This document shows positions 1 through 13,641 of a stretch of DNA of 64,000 nt, one piece after another; within the stretch, counting starts at the first letter, position 1; each line of letters starts with the position of its first letter. The notes under the pieces were generated by a model. The model was not told where the DNA came from, made no database searches, and worked only from the letters and a program-made list of their open reading frames with translations. This stretch comes from Dendrobium chrysotoxum (lineage: Eukaryota > Streptophyta > Magnoliopsida > Asparagales > Orchidaceae): positions 39,519,201 through 39,583,200 of the forward strand of contig CM034307.1 of NCBI GenBank assembly GCA_019925795.1. Direction: 5' to 3'. Position numbers and translations under genes: made by a program.

Positions 1-96
1 GGAACGAGAGAAATTTTTTTCTTCTTTTTTTATTAGAAGAGATGTTTTTTTATTTGGAAAAGATTTTTTTTTAATTTAAAGCTATGTAACTCCCCT

Positions 97-316
97 TTAA
101 TATGATTGACATATGAAAGGGGTCTGATCCAGTTTTGGCTAAATTTTGGGCCCAAATAGGCCTATTCCTAATTTCTAGGGCCTTGAGATCATTTTTTGAT
201 GCTCTAGAATCAGTTTCAGCACTTTTAGAGCCCAATAGAGCATCTATAACCCTCTCTGAATAATTTAAAGTATTTTGGAGCAAAATTCTTTAACATTATT
301 AATATGATTGACATAT
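97..316. repeat. 184 bp segment between perfect 18 bp direct repeats
   Basis: The 18-mer TTAATATGATTGACATAT occurs at 97-114 and again at 299-316 and encloses 184 bp. Perfect repeats this long so close together are unlikely by chance. They look like the target-site duplication of a small retroposed insert, or the edges of a 202 bp duplication. The insert has no obvious poly-A tail, and its 70-codon minus-strand open frame resembles nothing I know. Confidence 0.45.
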
Positions 317-329
317 CGATTTCATGGCA

Positions 330-862
330 AGCTTAAATGATGTTTTTTTAGATCACAACTCTAAGGGGAGTTCCACGAATCTTGATGCATATTTGAATTA
401 GAAACTTTCAATATTAAATTTGGGACCATCTGAACTTCTATCACAGTAAAGTTATAGTCAAATTGAATGTCCCGATAAGATGAACCCAATATCACCAAAA
501 TTATTTTAATTTGAGTCCAAATGGGCACAAATTAAGAGACTAAAGATTATTTGAAAGATTCAAACCATTAATTAACTAGATAACCTCCAAATATGTCATA
601 CTAATAGTCAAATTGAGCGACTCAACAAAACAAATCCAATGAGCCTAAGATCACTTAATTCAGACATCATTAAAACACTTAAATGCCCTATGAAAGCTTT
701 ATGATTGAAGGAATCACTATAAACTGTCTGATAGAACATTTCAAATTTATCTTGGATCTTCTCCATATTTACTAAGCATAACACTCCAAAAAAACTATAA
801 ATAAACCCCCATTCTTCACCACCGATGACCACCAGCTATTGCTACAGCAGCCACCATCACTA
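330..862. repeat. Dispersed repeat, copy 1 (pair with 16,390-16,890)
   Basis: This stretch aligns by eye with 16,390-16,890 over most of its length. Shared blocks include the AAGATCACT-AATT-GACATCATTAAA region near 648-674 and the CTATAAATAA...CCATTCTTCAC block near 796-821. The TATA-like block suggests an LTR promoter region, so both may be fragments of one old LTR family. No coding domain was found. Confidence 0.5.
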
Positions 863-2874
863 AGGATCAACATCAGAAATCTCTATCATCTCCAGAATAT
901 TAATATGATTTAACCCTATTATTAGGTATAAAAGTTCGCCTGTGGACAAGAAATCAAATCTTATTCTTGGGTATTAACTGTTATATTTAATTTTCTATAC
1001 CCTCCCACTTCTTCGATAGTGAAGAAAGGAGGATCTTTATAAAATTTGCTATATAGTGGATTTACAACTGGGCTAGGTCCAATAGTTTTCTTTCCTTTTC
1101 AGGTTTTTCATGTAAAAAAATCTATGGGCACTACATCTGTTCATGCTGAATCTTTATTCATTGCTAATATGTTAAGCACACACTCGACTGACTTACATTT
1201 TCTAGCAAGCAACAACATGTTAAGGGATAAATACTTAAATTATGCCAAGCTATGAGCGTATGCATGTATACGTGTGTTTATTGCCTTAACTTCAAATGAA
1301 GATCAATATAGTGCTAGGAAAAAAACATGGAACTCATAATTTTTATTAGAAAATCTAGGCAAAAAATTTACGGAGCTTAATATAATAGAATAAGTTTGTT
1401 AGAAGTTGTTATGATTTACAATGGGACACCATTCTTTATAATTGAAGAAGGTATTTATACAATTTAAAGACTAGTATGAGGTGAGTGAACCTTTTAATAG
1501 TGGTGAAGGAATTTCAAAGGTATTACTGTGATTATGATGAAGGGAAGCACGCCTCTTTTTTTGCTTGTTGAATGACCTAAAGTCAACGGATGACTAAAAG
1601 TACAATCCCTTTCTAGAAGGAAACAGGGAGTAAAGAGTCCAAGATTAATAACAAGGGGCCAAGATAGTTTCTTCTTGGAATATGGGAGATTATATGACTC
1701 AAGAAAGACTTTAGAGGGGAGAGAATAATTCATTTCCTATAAGAAGGTCATAATATATGACTAAAAGATGCTAACAAGGGGAGGATCTAAAACATCAAAA
1801 CAATTGACTAGAACTTTAGATAGTGGTTAGAGTTTTTTAATTCTCAACATTTAGACTTTTGGAATGTACCAAATAAAAAGAATTGAGTTATATTTTGATG
1901 GATGTATTCCAATCCTTATAAAAAAATTATATTACAATATTTGTTAGTTATATTCATAATATACAAACTAGATCATATCCTTCCTTAGTTAGAATGTGAG
2001 TGAATGATCCTGCCCTTAGGCTAACCCAATTAATTCACCCAAACTAGGCAACCAACACTAGTGGCCCTCAGTGGCTACGACTAGTTATCTTTACAATTGA
2101 TGAATAATTATATTTCCATGTAGATCTTAATGACATATCCAATTGAGTTGTCAAATAAAAACATTGACGATCAAATTAATATAAATAGTTTTAAGAAAAC
2201 TAGTTCATCAACTTTTGGGCAACAAAAAAATGATGAGCCTAATTGGGGCTCTCTTCTTAAAGGTGGAACAACTCTTGCTGAGCCACTTAAAATATTCATA
2301 CCCTATGTTAACACATCATCAATGTTGTTCCTCCATTAACCTTATGTTAAAGATACATGCCACATTGAATGAAAGATTTCTTGTCACATCTCATCACCTA
2401 TTTAATTTTTACCTTCATACTACAATGAGAGAGCACCAAATATTAGTACATCAAAATTTAAATGTTTAAATTTGGATGTGAAGATGGGGGTGAAGTCAAC
2501 ATGTTTGATTGATTTGTGCATAAGAGAGAGAGAGAGAGATTAGATGGGATAAATCATGAATGAACATCCTTTAAGAGGATTAATTCACTCCTTTTTTTTT
2601 CTCTACCTACCCTTTATTATAACTAATAAAGATTTTATATGCTTTTCCTAACTAAGTATCTAATCTAATATTTATCATTCTGACATTCCATTAAAAGGGA
2701 AGGACTTTGATCTTCACCTTCACATGAAGACGATCTCAAACACCTTCATTGGCTCATTGTCTTCATATTTTTAATAAGAATTCACTAACCAACTTCAATC
2801 AAAGTCTTATTCATCCACTCTTTCTCTTTACTTAACTAAGTAGGGATTTTCCATATACCGTCTTTCTTGTGTAC

Positions 2875-2918
<44 letters not shown>

Positions 2919-2939
2919 ATGAAAGAATTCATGATCCAC
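863..2939. other. Gene-free AT-rich stretch with (GA)n and (CT)n tracts
   Basis: No exon, domain or TE terminus could be recognised. It holds short microsatellites: (GA)n near 2524-2540 and a long (CT)n at 2880-2916. Open frames here are under 85 codons and show no family resemblance. Confidence 0.5.
2880..2916. repeat. (CT)n microsatellite
   Basis: Uninterrupted CT dinucleotide run of about 18 units, directly before the CACTA-type terminus at 2940. Confidence 0.95.
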
Positions 2940-3700
2940 CACTACAAAAAGTGCTAATTTTAGACAGCAATATTTACTAAACAATTTAATAAATTATGCT
3001 AGTAAATAAGTATACCAATATATTTCTAATATAACCTTGTCTATTGCTAATAAATGTGTAGGAAATCTATTTTTATCGAAAAACATTCTGACGAAAATGC
3101 TTCCGATGGACTTTGGACAGGTTTTCTTAGCAACTGACAGAATATTTTCTACCAGAATCCAAAACTAAAATAATAATTTTTCTGGCAAATTTTTCTGTCA
3201 AAAATGCTAGCAAACATGTCCATTAAAATTCCACTAATAATTTTTGATGAGATTGTGCTGTTATAAATCTATTTATATCATATATATAGTTATTTTCAAT
3301 GGATTATTCACAAAACATTCATTAGAAACCTGTAGCATTTTAAAATTAAAATCCACTCCTTTGTTACTTGAATTCTTTTACAAGTATCCGGAGAGGAACA
3401 TCATATAATAACATTGTTATGCATAATAAATGGAATATTTTGCTCACTAATAGTTAATGCCTCCTCATTCAATCTAGTTGAACATAAATCCTTAAAAAAT
3501 ATACTTAGTTTGGTTAATTGATTTAAAATTAAATTGGGTAGGAAGCTTAAAGCTATAGGTAGAATACACTCTAGAAATATGTGGCAGCCATAACTCTTCA
3601 TGCCAAATAATTTCCCCAATCTCATGTCAACACATTTGCTTAGGCCGGTTTGAAGCATAGTCATCCAACATCTTTAGGCTCTAGACCACTCCCGTACTAA
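2940..3700 (-). mobile_element. CACTA (En/Spm) transposon remnant with TNP2/DUF4218-like fragment
   Basis: The left edge reads CACTACAAAAAG, the classic CACTA terminus, followed by sub-terminal sequence with repeated GAC/GTC-rich motifs. On the minus strand at 3664-3401 is a translation that includes KLFGMKSYGCHIFLECILPI and a downstream FFKDLCS motif. That matches the block of plant CACTA transposase-associated proteins usually written GKLxGxKSHDCHxLLQxLLPI. Upstream on the minus strand a DDYASN-like motif continues the similarity in another frame, so the coding part is frameshifted. The second terminus was not found; the element is truncated. Confidence 0.65.
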
Positions 3701-3855
3701 TCATTTGTATTCTAAAGTGAGGGTGAAAGGGGCTTTTGACTTGAGAAGTTTTTCATTTCTACCATCCTTCATCTCAACATGTCTTCTCCTATAGTATTCA
3801 TTTAGTTCATTCTTGCCAAGTTATCTTTTGATTTTCCTTTTATATCCATCATTAT

Positions 3856-5871
3856 TGAGACACCCCAAATTACATATTCTATATTTTAGTTAATCTATTA
3901 GAGCCACGAAGTCAATTTATTTGATAAAATCCAGCATAATCAATCATATTCATCAAAATACTCCATTATATTCACCATTCATTAAAATACATTTATATTA
4001 GTCAGAAGTTCAATAAATACATTAGTATATCTTTTAAGACTTCTGACTATAAAAGAACAAAGTAGAAAGTACATAGTTTTAAATTTGAAAATAGATCAAC
4101 CTCACTCCACTGGCTCCTAACCCCTTCTTGAAAATTTATAAAAATCATATAGTAAACTAATAGCTTAGTAGGTTAATAAAACCTACAACTATAATCAATG
4201 AAATATAATAAAAATAACATGCATATAATTATTCAATCCAAATTAGTATAAACTTATATCAATAAGAATGGGTGGTTGTTAATATGAGCAATATCAATTA
4301 ACAAGAGTAGTGAGAATGAATACAAGCAGTATAACTTAGAAACCAGTTATTAATAACCATATAAAGGATCAGCATCTTTAATAATTCCATATTGAATATA
4401 ACACAATAGGTAAACCCATAAATCTATGCATGTTTATAATTTATACTTTATTTCTATCTATATGTAATTCCATGTATATCAATATACCTATCATATCAAG
4501 CAAATGTTCTACATCTGTTCTATGCATGTCATACATTATTAATGCATGTATATTATGCTCTATATCAAGTGCATTATATTGTGTATATCATATATTTCAA
4601 ATGTATCATATGACCTTATATTGATTTTATCGATCTTATCATATACCAGTATTAATCATATCATATATCATATACATACCATATTATATCATATTACTTA
4701 TATAATTTATCATATGTGATTATGTCTTATGCATATGCTATACTCAATATTAAATAAGGCAGGATATATAGCTACTGATGATTTTTTTTCAAGTATCAAG
4801 TCTTGTAGGACCTTCAGAACAAACAAAAATCACTCTTAATCATGTTAGTCCTATAAATAGGAATTAGTCCATATCACATGTCATAGGTTAGGTGAATTTC
4901 ATGTAAGAAGTCGTCACTTTCCGTCTATCGATATATCATATCATATCATATCAATCAATCTCTTTATACCTCTCTTTTCATATCATTTAAGATTACACCA
5001 TAAATCTTATTTGAAGAAAACCTTTGGCCCACACTCTTATATGAGATAACATATCTCTAACAAACCTGAATCAATCAATCATTTTAGTCTTTTTTATTTT
5101 ACACACATTTCATATCATGTAAATCATAATATCAGGCCTTATGTACGCATCTTATGCAATTATCATAACATGTAAATCTAACCAACATACTCATTAGTAT
5201 GCATGTATGATATCAAAATGCATGCGGCATGTTAGACCAAATGAATAGTAATTTTATGAATATCATATTTTTTATATCCTAATGTAGCATATTGACTCCT
5301 GATAAGTTCGTACATAGCATTGCTCTACTAATTTCAAATAAAAATGATATATATACAAAACTAACCGGTGAAATTTCAATATAAATCAATTAAAATGATC
5401 AAGATAATGATGTCTATTATATATCAAAAGTTATACAGTGGAAGTTTACTAGAATGAGAGATATTACATTTTCATCAAACTTAGGTGGGGGACAATAAGC
5501 AAAACTCAAAATTATTAAAAACAAAAATAGGATTAAGGTTGCCTATCATAATTAGGATAACTTTAGCATCTAAAGAAATGAAAAATACAAGCCCAAACCC
5601 TGCTTTCTCCCACCTCTCTCTTTCTCTCTCGCTCTTTCTCTCCTCGCTAACTTGACAAGCAAAGGGAATGTGGGAAAATGGCTTAAGGGGAGGGTTTTAT
5701 CAAAATGGTTTTAGATATTTTTATTTTAAAAGTAAAATTTCATGCTAAGTGTTGCAATACTCCAATCCTCAGCATCATAACACTCACTCAAAACCCTTGT
5801 AAACTCGAGAGCATAGCACTGCAGCACTTCCAACCAAAATTTTAGTAAAATTAAATTTTGGGGCTATTACA
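3856..5871 (-). mobile_element. Probable solo LTR, Ty3/gypsy type
   Basis: Read on the minus strand the segment starts TGTAATAGCCCC and ends GGGGTGTCTCA, so it has TG...CA ends. The flanking 5-mers are ATTAT (3851-3855) and ATTAA (5872-5876), a 4/5 match expected of an old target duplication. Inside is a GA-rich leader-like stretch (5600-5660) and a long AT-rich zone with ATATC/ATCAT repeats (4400-4970). No internal retroelement domains lie on either side, hence solo LTR. The call rests on ends and layout, not on a second copy. Confidence 0.45.
4560..4970. repeat. ATATC/ATCAT-rich low-complexity stretch
   Basis: Runs of TATCATAT-type pentamers recur at about 4560-4745 and 4930-4955. They lie inside the probable solo LTR. 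Confidence 0.6.
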
Positions 5872-8800
5872 ATTAAATTGAACATATTATCAAAAATACT
5901 TTTCTTGATATACATGACATCTAATTTATGTTTGAACAAATTTGTTCTCCAATATGACAATGTCTAAAAATACTCTTCTTTGTCCTATTACGGTCTACTC
6001 CATAACTCAAAACTTTGTACTCTTCTAGTCTTGACGTATCAATAACTATATGTATCATTCTCACTCTTTCTAAAACTTCATCACCTATTAATTTTAGTGG
6101 ACACTCTGACTATTCAACTTTATAGTTTTGCCTTAAATTAGCATTTTTTTGTGGTGCATTAGTTAAAGTAAAATATTTATTTTTTTTAACATCGAAAATT
6201 TAGATCACATACTTTATAATTTATCGTTCATCATTTGAACAAAAAATAAAATCTCCTTAACCTAATTTTTTTATAAGAAGATATTTCATTTTCCATCAAT
6301 AACATAAACATCTGTCCTCAAATGGCGGTTTTAGGATAATCTTTTGAGGCAAGTAAAGTCAAAATCACACGTCTTAATTTCTGCTTAAACCATGCACTGC
6401 ATCTGTACGGAATGTTTACTCTTAATCCAGTCCATGAATGACTCCTCCTTAGAAGCCACGACAAGTTGACAGCCTAATTATTTTAACATTATAAAAATAA
6501 AATAAAATCTACTTTGTTTGATTTATGCAGAATAATCAGATCTTAAAAGCTGTAATCTCTATTAAATAATCAAATATGAATCAGTAAGGCTTCTTATTGC
6601 TTTATAAAATTATTTTTTAGTAAAAAAATTTGAGAAAAATAGTGGTCTAAAAAGCTGTCCCAAACAAAACCTAAATCTAAATCCACACAAGTTTAATGCA
6701 TGATAATTAATGATAAAAATAGATAATTAGACTGAAGGAAGAACTTTTAATCTTTAATTAATGGAAGCTAAATAATTTTATTTGAAGATAATCAAAACAG
6801 ATATTGTTGGGAAATTATAATAATTGTGACAAAATACTTGCAAAAAAATAATAAGAAAAAATTTATAGAATTATCATTATATAAATTCATAGAAGATATA
6901 AATATATAATTTCTTATCAATTAAATATGAAAAAATAAATATTTTACTCAATTATTTTATTTTATTTTATTTTTATTTTTATTTTCCTTCTGTTTATTCA
7001 TTTAGGCCAAACAAAGCCTGTGGAAAATATATATTTTTTTAATAATAAAAATATGAATACACTATGCATGAAAAAAAAAACAAAGTTTTAGTTTAGTGAA
7101 GTTTATGGTTTTTTATTTTTCTGTCAAATCAAATTTCTTATTAGGTGGTAAGTTTTTATATCAAAATATGATAATTCTGAGTTCTTGTTGGGATTTAAAA
7201 AGTTCTATCTTATTAAGTAGGAGTTTTGGTGTAATAATGAATCCCAAAGTGACCTAAGGAAGTTGAAATGACTACAAAATTTTGAATTAAAAAATTATTT
7301 CAAGTGCCAAATGAATTCTAAATGTCACAAATTTATTGCGAAAATGTTCATCTCTTTGTGATTGAAAGGATTGAGAATTTTTAGTTAGAAATTTTCATAC
7401 TACCTTTGTCTTGGCCGCCAATGACCAACAAGGGAGGCACATATAGTGACTAACCGAATGGACAACTTTTAAGGGGTACCAATCAAACTCAACATTTATG
7501 TCTTGATGGGAGTGTGCCCTAAAGAGCATGGCTCGATTGTTGCTTGGCTTTAAGGTGGTACAATCTTGCATGCATTTTTGATACACATGATATGAGTTGG
7601 TTATATAATCCTTGAATAATTTAGGTGTTCACAATGCTTGACTTAGCGAGACTAAATTTATAGACCATGACTTAGTTGGTTGGATTCTTGATGCACTAAT
7701 AAGGAGTCATAATTAGAGATAATTGCTTAGTTTTGACATTTTATTCTTCTTGAGCTTAGTATGGATAACGGGTCAATCTAAATGATATGTTAATCCATAT
7801 TCTAACAAGTATTCAGTATTGATAGTGAACTTGAGAAACGAAGTTATGTAAGTAAATTAATATGGAAAATTGTAGGAGTAAAAATTCATTAGAAAGGAAG
7901 CAACATAGTTGTATACATGTAAAGGTTAGACTAACCCTTGGGTTGTTGCCTGCAATAATCAATACATGCCCTTCAATACACTTGCATATTAAGGGCGGAG
8001 ACCCTTAAGGAATGAACTACTTTGGTTATTGGGTCGAGTAAATTCTTTGTTGATGTGAAAATTGATGCAAAAGGATAGTAACCTAGGAGGACTGAGGATC
8101 AACGTGGATCCATCATTTCTGCACATAAGGTGAACGCCTATGATCCATTAGATTATAAGTTTTCCCATATTCATATTATGCTATCTTCTTAGTTCTCTTA
8201 TTTATTAAAATGAATCTCAACATAGTTTTAATGATCCATTTGTCTACTAGAGGATGTAATTTTGTAACTCTGATCACCTTGATTTACATGACCCAAATAT
8301 TTTTTTATTGAAGAGATTTTAGTTGGCAAAACTTATGTAATTTGACAAGTCCACAAGGATAATTTAGATTTTGGTAATGTGAATCTAATTTAGCCAATCA
8401 GATTGAGGATTTATCCACCATAATAGTGAACATAAGGTTAATGAGTGAAATGTGACTTCGTGGGGATAAGATTTCCATTTGGTGATCCCAATGGGCTTTT
8501 GTATTTCAAACCCAACTGGAGATGGACAAATCAAGAAAAGGGTCTATAAAGGAATAATTTTTATGTAGTATGAGAAAAGTAAGAGGCATTCCACTAGGGA
8601 TACTTAGTAGTGTGAAACTACAAGACAATAACCATACAAGAAGAAAATCAACTTTGCTAGAGAATTTTGACCTTCAGATAAAAATAAAAAAATGTGCTTA
8701 GGTTTTGGTTAGTTGAATCCAATCCATGAAGATTACATTAAAGAAAGAGAAAAAATTCATAAAAAGCTCTATGTTATGCAACAAAAAAGAAAAAAAAAAG

Positions 8801-11739
8801 TAATAGTTTCAGTTTTAATATCCAAGTCCTCATTTAAGGGGGATTGAATTATGAAAAAGAGAGGATGCTTCTTAAGGATGCTTTCAATAGCAAAAGTGGT
8901 TCAATTTTGTTTACCCAAGTATAATAAATGAGTAACTAAGTCATGCTAAAGTTTTGACGATCAATAAGTCTCTTGAGAAAGTAACATAAAACCATAAATT
9001 AGTTTAGGTTTTGTTGACCCAAACCTAGTTCAATATGATTAAATTAATACAAAAAAAGTGTAATAATGGTCATCCATTGAGGAAATCACTCCTTTGTAAT
9101 GTCTAAGAAGAGTCTTACTTTTGTTAACTATGGCCCAATTTATAAAATTTCAAAATTGGTAAAGAATGGAATAATATTAACATACTGAGTCAAATTGCAT
9201 TATAGTTATAAAAGCCTAAACTAAGAAAGAAGGAACTTATAAATTTTAAATTTAAAAGCGCTTAAAGTTTTAATTATATTATACATCATTTGCTCTAATA
9301 GATTTAAGATGCATCATTTGCTCAAAATGACTTTACTAATATGGGGTTTTTGTATGTGTGCAGACTTATTAATTTGCAGCTACTCTCAAGGTTATTGATT
9401 TGTATCCCTTATTGAGATTGCACATTGAGCTAACTGATCTAGACTATGGCTTGCTCATATGTTGAATTTTGGATTATATCTTGAGGTCAACACATTGTTA
9501 ACTTAATTATTACTTATGTAGAGAGAATTGATCAAGGTTGATTCTACTATTTATGATTAGCCAATACATGGTTTTGGATAAGAAAAGGTTGTCCATTGCA
9601 CAAATTTCCATGATGATTATTTTTCAAGTATGAGAATTGTGCCTATTTATAACTACACCTAAACCATCGTTGAAAAATTCATTTTGAGGCTATAGTTAAA
9701 ATTACCCTTTAAACATGATTTTCTCATATTGAAATATCACAACTTTATTATATGATGTTCTTAAGAGAGCACATCAGCCTTCATTGATGGTTGAGTGGGA
9801 CAATGTTCTTTGATAAAAAAATTTTAGGTGTTTAACTCACTTTTCATCAAAAGTAGGATTATGCAAAAATAAACTAAAATTAAGTGTTGAAGAAAGTGGT
9901 GCAACTAATCATGATGTTATGAAAATTAATTTTTGATCCCCATTTGAAGGTGATGCCAAATATCATGTTTGCAAGTTGGCATATAAGGGAAGTCCCCCCT
10001 TTCCCCAAACAACCAAATTGGTATAAAATTATTATGTCTTAGAGTGACTTTTTTGAAATGATAGAATTTAATGTTCTTTAGCATAGCTTATAGGTTTTTA
10101 TCTCACTTGTGCACACACACAATTGAATAAAAAATAATTTATAAGAAAATTCCAAAAATAGAAATAAATTTTATTCATAGTCTAATCAATTAATTTCTCT
10201 CATTTTGTAGAAGATTGATACAAAGATGGCTACCTCAAAGCAAGCAAAAGCATAGTAAAAATGTGAAATTGTAGGCTAATTAAATATCTAAATTGTGAGA
10301 ATATATGTTTTTTATAGCATTAGTATAGAATGTAATGAATGGTTTATAATTGCATTAAATATCATTAAATGTTAAATAGTGATGAGTGATGCTATCATTA
10401 TTGTGAGATATATGGCACACCCAACATCTATATTGTTGTGTGCAAGCTAACCATTGATAGGAGTACAAGAATCATCAAATAGAAAGAAATCTCTAATCCT
10501 TTTTATTGTAGGAAAAATATTATCATTTGAGTTGAAAAGAAATCTTGCTTATCACCTTCATAAGAGGTATTTTTCTCCTTATCCAAAATATTTCCTTTAG
10601 TTTTCAATAGTGGAAGGTGGAGATCATACCCACAGTGATCAATTCATAATCAAATGATATTGCCTCTAGGATCTTAAATAGCTCACTCAAACCCAAGCTA
10701 ACTTGGGTAGGCTAGCCATGGTTTCTATCATTAGTGATTTCCTAGAATGATGATTTGAATAACACAACATTATAGATAATGCCATAAATTTTACAATAAT
10801 GGTGATTAATTGATTATTCAATGGACATATAGGAGAATAATTTTAACAAAGACCTTTCCCTATTGGTTGGAAATAAGAGAAATTGGAGACCAATATCCCA
10901 AAATTATTCATGGGATAACATATATCCCTCGTATATATTTTTTAGGATGAATAACTCATGAAACAATGAAGTATAAGAGGTGAAATGGTTTTGAAGAGTC
11001 TAAATTTGCTGACATAAATTGCACTGTAATGAGCACATGCTGAATTTTGAGGATGATAGTGTAGCACTCCTAGCAATGTGAGCCTATAAGGCTAGCAAGA
11101 CATTTGTTGACTAACAGTAGGCCGTGCCACAAAGGTTACGTGACTATCATTATGTGTGATTAGAAATTATGCATGATGAATAATCCTTCATGATTGGGCT
11201 AGTTTGGTTCATCTTAAAGCAATCATATAAAATAATTTTGCGTCTTTAATTGATGCCTTTGATTTGACCGATTCAGAGGTCCATAAACCCTGATCGAATC
11301 TTATATAAGGATTTTCTTTCAATTTTAACTGCTTTGATCACCCAAATTTTGCTAAACTAACTAAAGATGTTAGTTTGATCATTCTAATAACACCGAGAGA
11401 TTCTCCATTAAATATGATTTATGATCCGATCTATCTCTTTTTCTATTCTTTATGTACATAAGCGCTAATTTAATCAACACAAACTCTAAAAATATATCTT
11501 AAAATAATAAATTTTGGAGCAAAATTTAGGTTTTAAAGTAGAATAAAAAAATCCAAAATCAATAAACCCTACCATATGATTTATGGACCGGATTTCAAAT
11601 TGCAAAAGCACAAACATCTACATGATTGCCATTGAAAATGCAAAAAAAAAAAGGTTCTTTCATGTGATCATGTGGATTTGCCAAATTATTCGGTCTTAAT
11701 TTCCACGCACGTGGGTCAAATGTCTCAAGCCACCCCAAT

Positions 11740-11742
<3 letters not shown>
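5872..11742. other. Gene-free AT-rich intergenic DNA
   Basis: Apart from a small MITE at 6588-6671, no coding exon, transposon domain or RNA gene could be supported. Some parts (7.4-10.8 kb) read like old unclassified repeat sequence with no intact ends. Open frames are short and unremarkable. Confidence 0.5.
6588..6671. mobile_element. Tourist-like MITE, internally deleted copy
   Basis: The ends GGCTTC...and ...CAAAACC and the internal AAAAAGCTGTCCCAAAC block match the MITE family at 13.3-15.8 kb and 36.1 kb. TAA flanks both sides. This copy is about 84 bp against the usual 120-130 bp. Confidence 0.6.

Positions 11743-11787
<45 letters not shown>
11743..11787. repeat. (CT)n microsatellite
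   Basis: Pure TC/CT run of about 22 units. It creates an artefactual minus-strand open frame with an Arg-Glu repeat. Confidence 0.95.
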
Positions 11788-11788
<1 letters not shown>

Positions 11789-12149
11789 AATAAAAATAAT
11801 AAACAATAAAAAAAACTTTTGCATCAAATGCTTTTGATATAAATAAAAAATGAAAGATACATATTAAAAATAATATCACATTTTATTAAAAATTATGACC
11901 AGTAAAAAAACTACAAAATTATTAAAGATAAATTTTGATAAAATATCCTTCTTGTTTTGAATAATTTTAGTATATTTTATGTAATTTGAACCTTCAAGTT
12001 TTTTTGTGTGCATTTTTTATAAGGGAATTTAAATACATAGAATTCAAAATTATCTCATTTACATATCTAAAGTTAAACTTCATTATTTACTCTATAATAT
12101 GTAAAATCTTAAATAAGACTCTTCGCATTCTATATATTACAATCTAATT

Positions 12150-12415
12150 AATCCATCACCGAACTCCTCGACTTGCACATGATGTCGATAGCATCACCAT
12201 TGGCCAAGGCACACATTGCCAATCCATGAATCCTTTTTCGTGCGAGATCCTGTAGCAACTAGCCCGCCCTTCATTGCAGTTGTGACTGTCTAACCTTCGC
12301 TAGTGCTCATCACAACTTTCTTGCTCTTCACGAGCGCATCCACTGTGGCATCCTCTTTTGCCATGACTTTTCAACGAGATGCTATCAGGACTTCAGGGCG
12401 AGGAATTCAACAAGC
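12150..12415 (-). other. GC-richer island, unidentified; possible gene fragment
   Basis: This island of balanced base composition lies in otherwise AT-rich DNA. On the minus strand it reads as a short Met-starting frame beginning MAKEDATVDALVKSKKVV, soon ended by a stop. I do not recognise the protein. It could be a degraded exon or captured gene fragment, or just repeat sequence. Confidence 0.25.
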
Positions 12416-12652
12416 CCATTAATAAAAGTTAATGGAGTGCTACATTATATAATAAATTTCATATGTTAATATATAAATAGAATAATTTTGAGTGTTACTT
12501 ATATTTCTTCCATATCATAAAAGATTTGAAAATTTTTGTTGAAATTAAATGCCTTATACTCTTTTTTTTTTTTGCTAAAAGCTAATTATTTGTCTACTCT
12601 CTCAACTACTCCCAAGAAGATCAACGCGTACAAAATAATGTACTTTTATAGG

Positions 12653-12655
<3 letters not shown>

Positions 12656-12706
<51 letters not shown>
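12656..12706. repeat. (AT)n microsatellite
   Basis: About 25 uninterrupted AT units. Confidence 0.95.
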
Positions 12707-12707
<1 letters not shown>

Positions 12708-13091
12708 TGGAACAATCGGTAAGAAGAGAGTATCATATAGTTTTATTAGAGCAAAATTTTCATTTACTCATCTTATTAAAATTGATGTTATATAAATTTA
12801 AATATAATTTATGTTGGGGAGCTCATATTTCTTTTTTTTTTAATATAGTCAACGTAAGATAATATGTAATTTATTATAGTATTTATTTTATGAAGAATAT
12901 GCATTCACATCATATCATATATATTTATAAATTTAACATTTATTTGAAAAATGAAATATATTTTTAAATGAAGATTTCCTAAATAAAATTTTTCCTCTTA
13001 ATTTTATATTAAAAAATTTATTTATCTTCAATCACAAAAAATTTTAATATTATGTAAATATTAGTCTCAATATTTTGCAATATATTAGTGT

Positions 13092-13093
<2 letters not shown>

Positions 13094-13124
<31 letters not shown>
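13094..13124. repeat. (GA)n microsatellite
   Basis: Run of about 15 GA units. Confidence 0.95.
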
Positions 13125-13129
<5 letters not shown>

Positions 13130-13270
13130 TTATTTGTTAGTTTTTTATATGACATTAGGAGCATCAATTTAGGTTAAGTGGTTGGTTTAGGCCTAACCTA
13201 TATTTGGCTCAGCTTGAAACTATTGACCCAAGCTGGATGTATTAATTATATGGTTAGAACATCAAATTTA

Positions 13271-13388
13271 TGCTTCATTTGAGACAGCTTTCTTACTGCT
13301 TCTTAAAGCAGTTTTTTCGTACAAAAATAAAATTTTGTACTAAAAAGCTGTTTTAAAAAGCAGTAAGAAAACTATCACGAATGAAACT
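13271..13388. mobile_element. Tourist-like MITE, copy A
   Basis: About 118 bp palindromic element. The left end GCTTCATTTGAGACAGCTTT pairs with the right end, and the central TTTTGTACTAAAAAGCTG block is shared with the other copies. TTA flanks both ends (13268-13270 and 13389-13391), as expected for PIF/Harbinger-derived Tourist MITEs. Confidence 0.75.
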
Positions 13389-13641
13389 TTAAACTTTGAC
13401 TCAAAACAAAACCAATACTTGCAACTCTTTTACCATAGCGGTCATACAATTTTTTTTGTCAGCACAACACAATAACTCGAACGTGACCCATTGAGGTGAA
13501 AGAGGATAGATGGATTAATTTCGAATTTTTGGATCAATCCAAATCTTATTTGAATATTAAAGGACTTGACACTGCAAACATGAACCTGACTCGAGTTGTC
13601 AAGCCTTGTTATTTATTGACACTCATATTTGACATAGACTG

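Noticed and set aside
7395..7586. 63 aa minus-strand frame
   Set aside because: Isolated short frame in old repeat-like DNA, no domain and no splice context.
11595..11879. 94 aa minus-strand frame with an Arg-Glu repeat
   Set aside because: The repeat is a direct translation of the (CT)n microsatellite.
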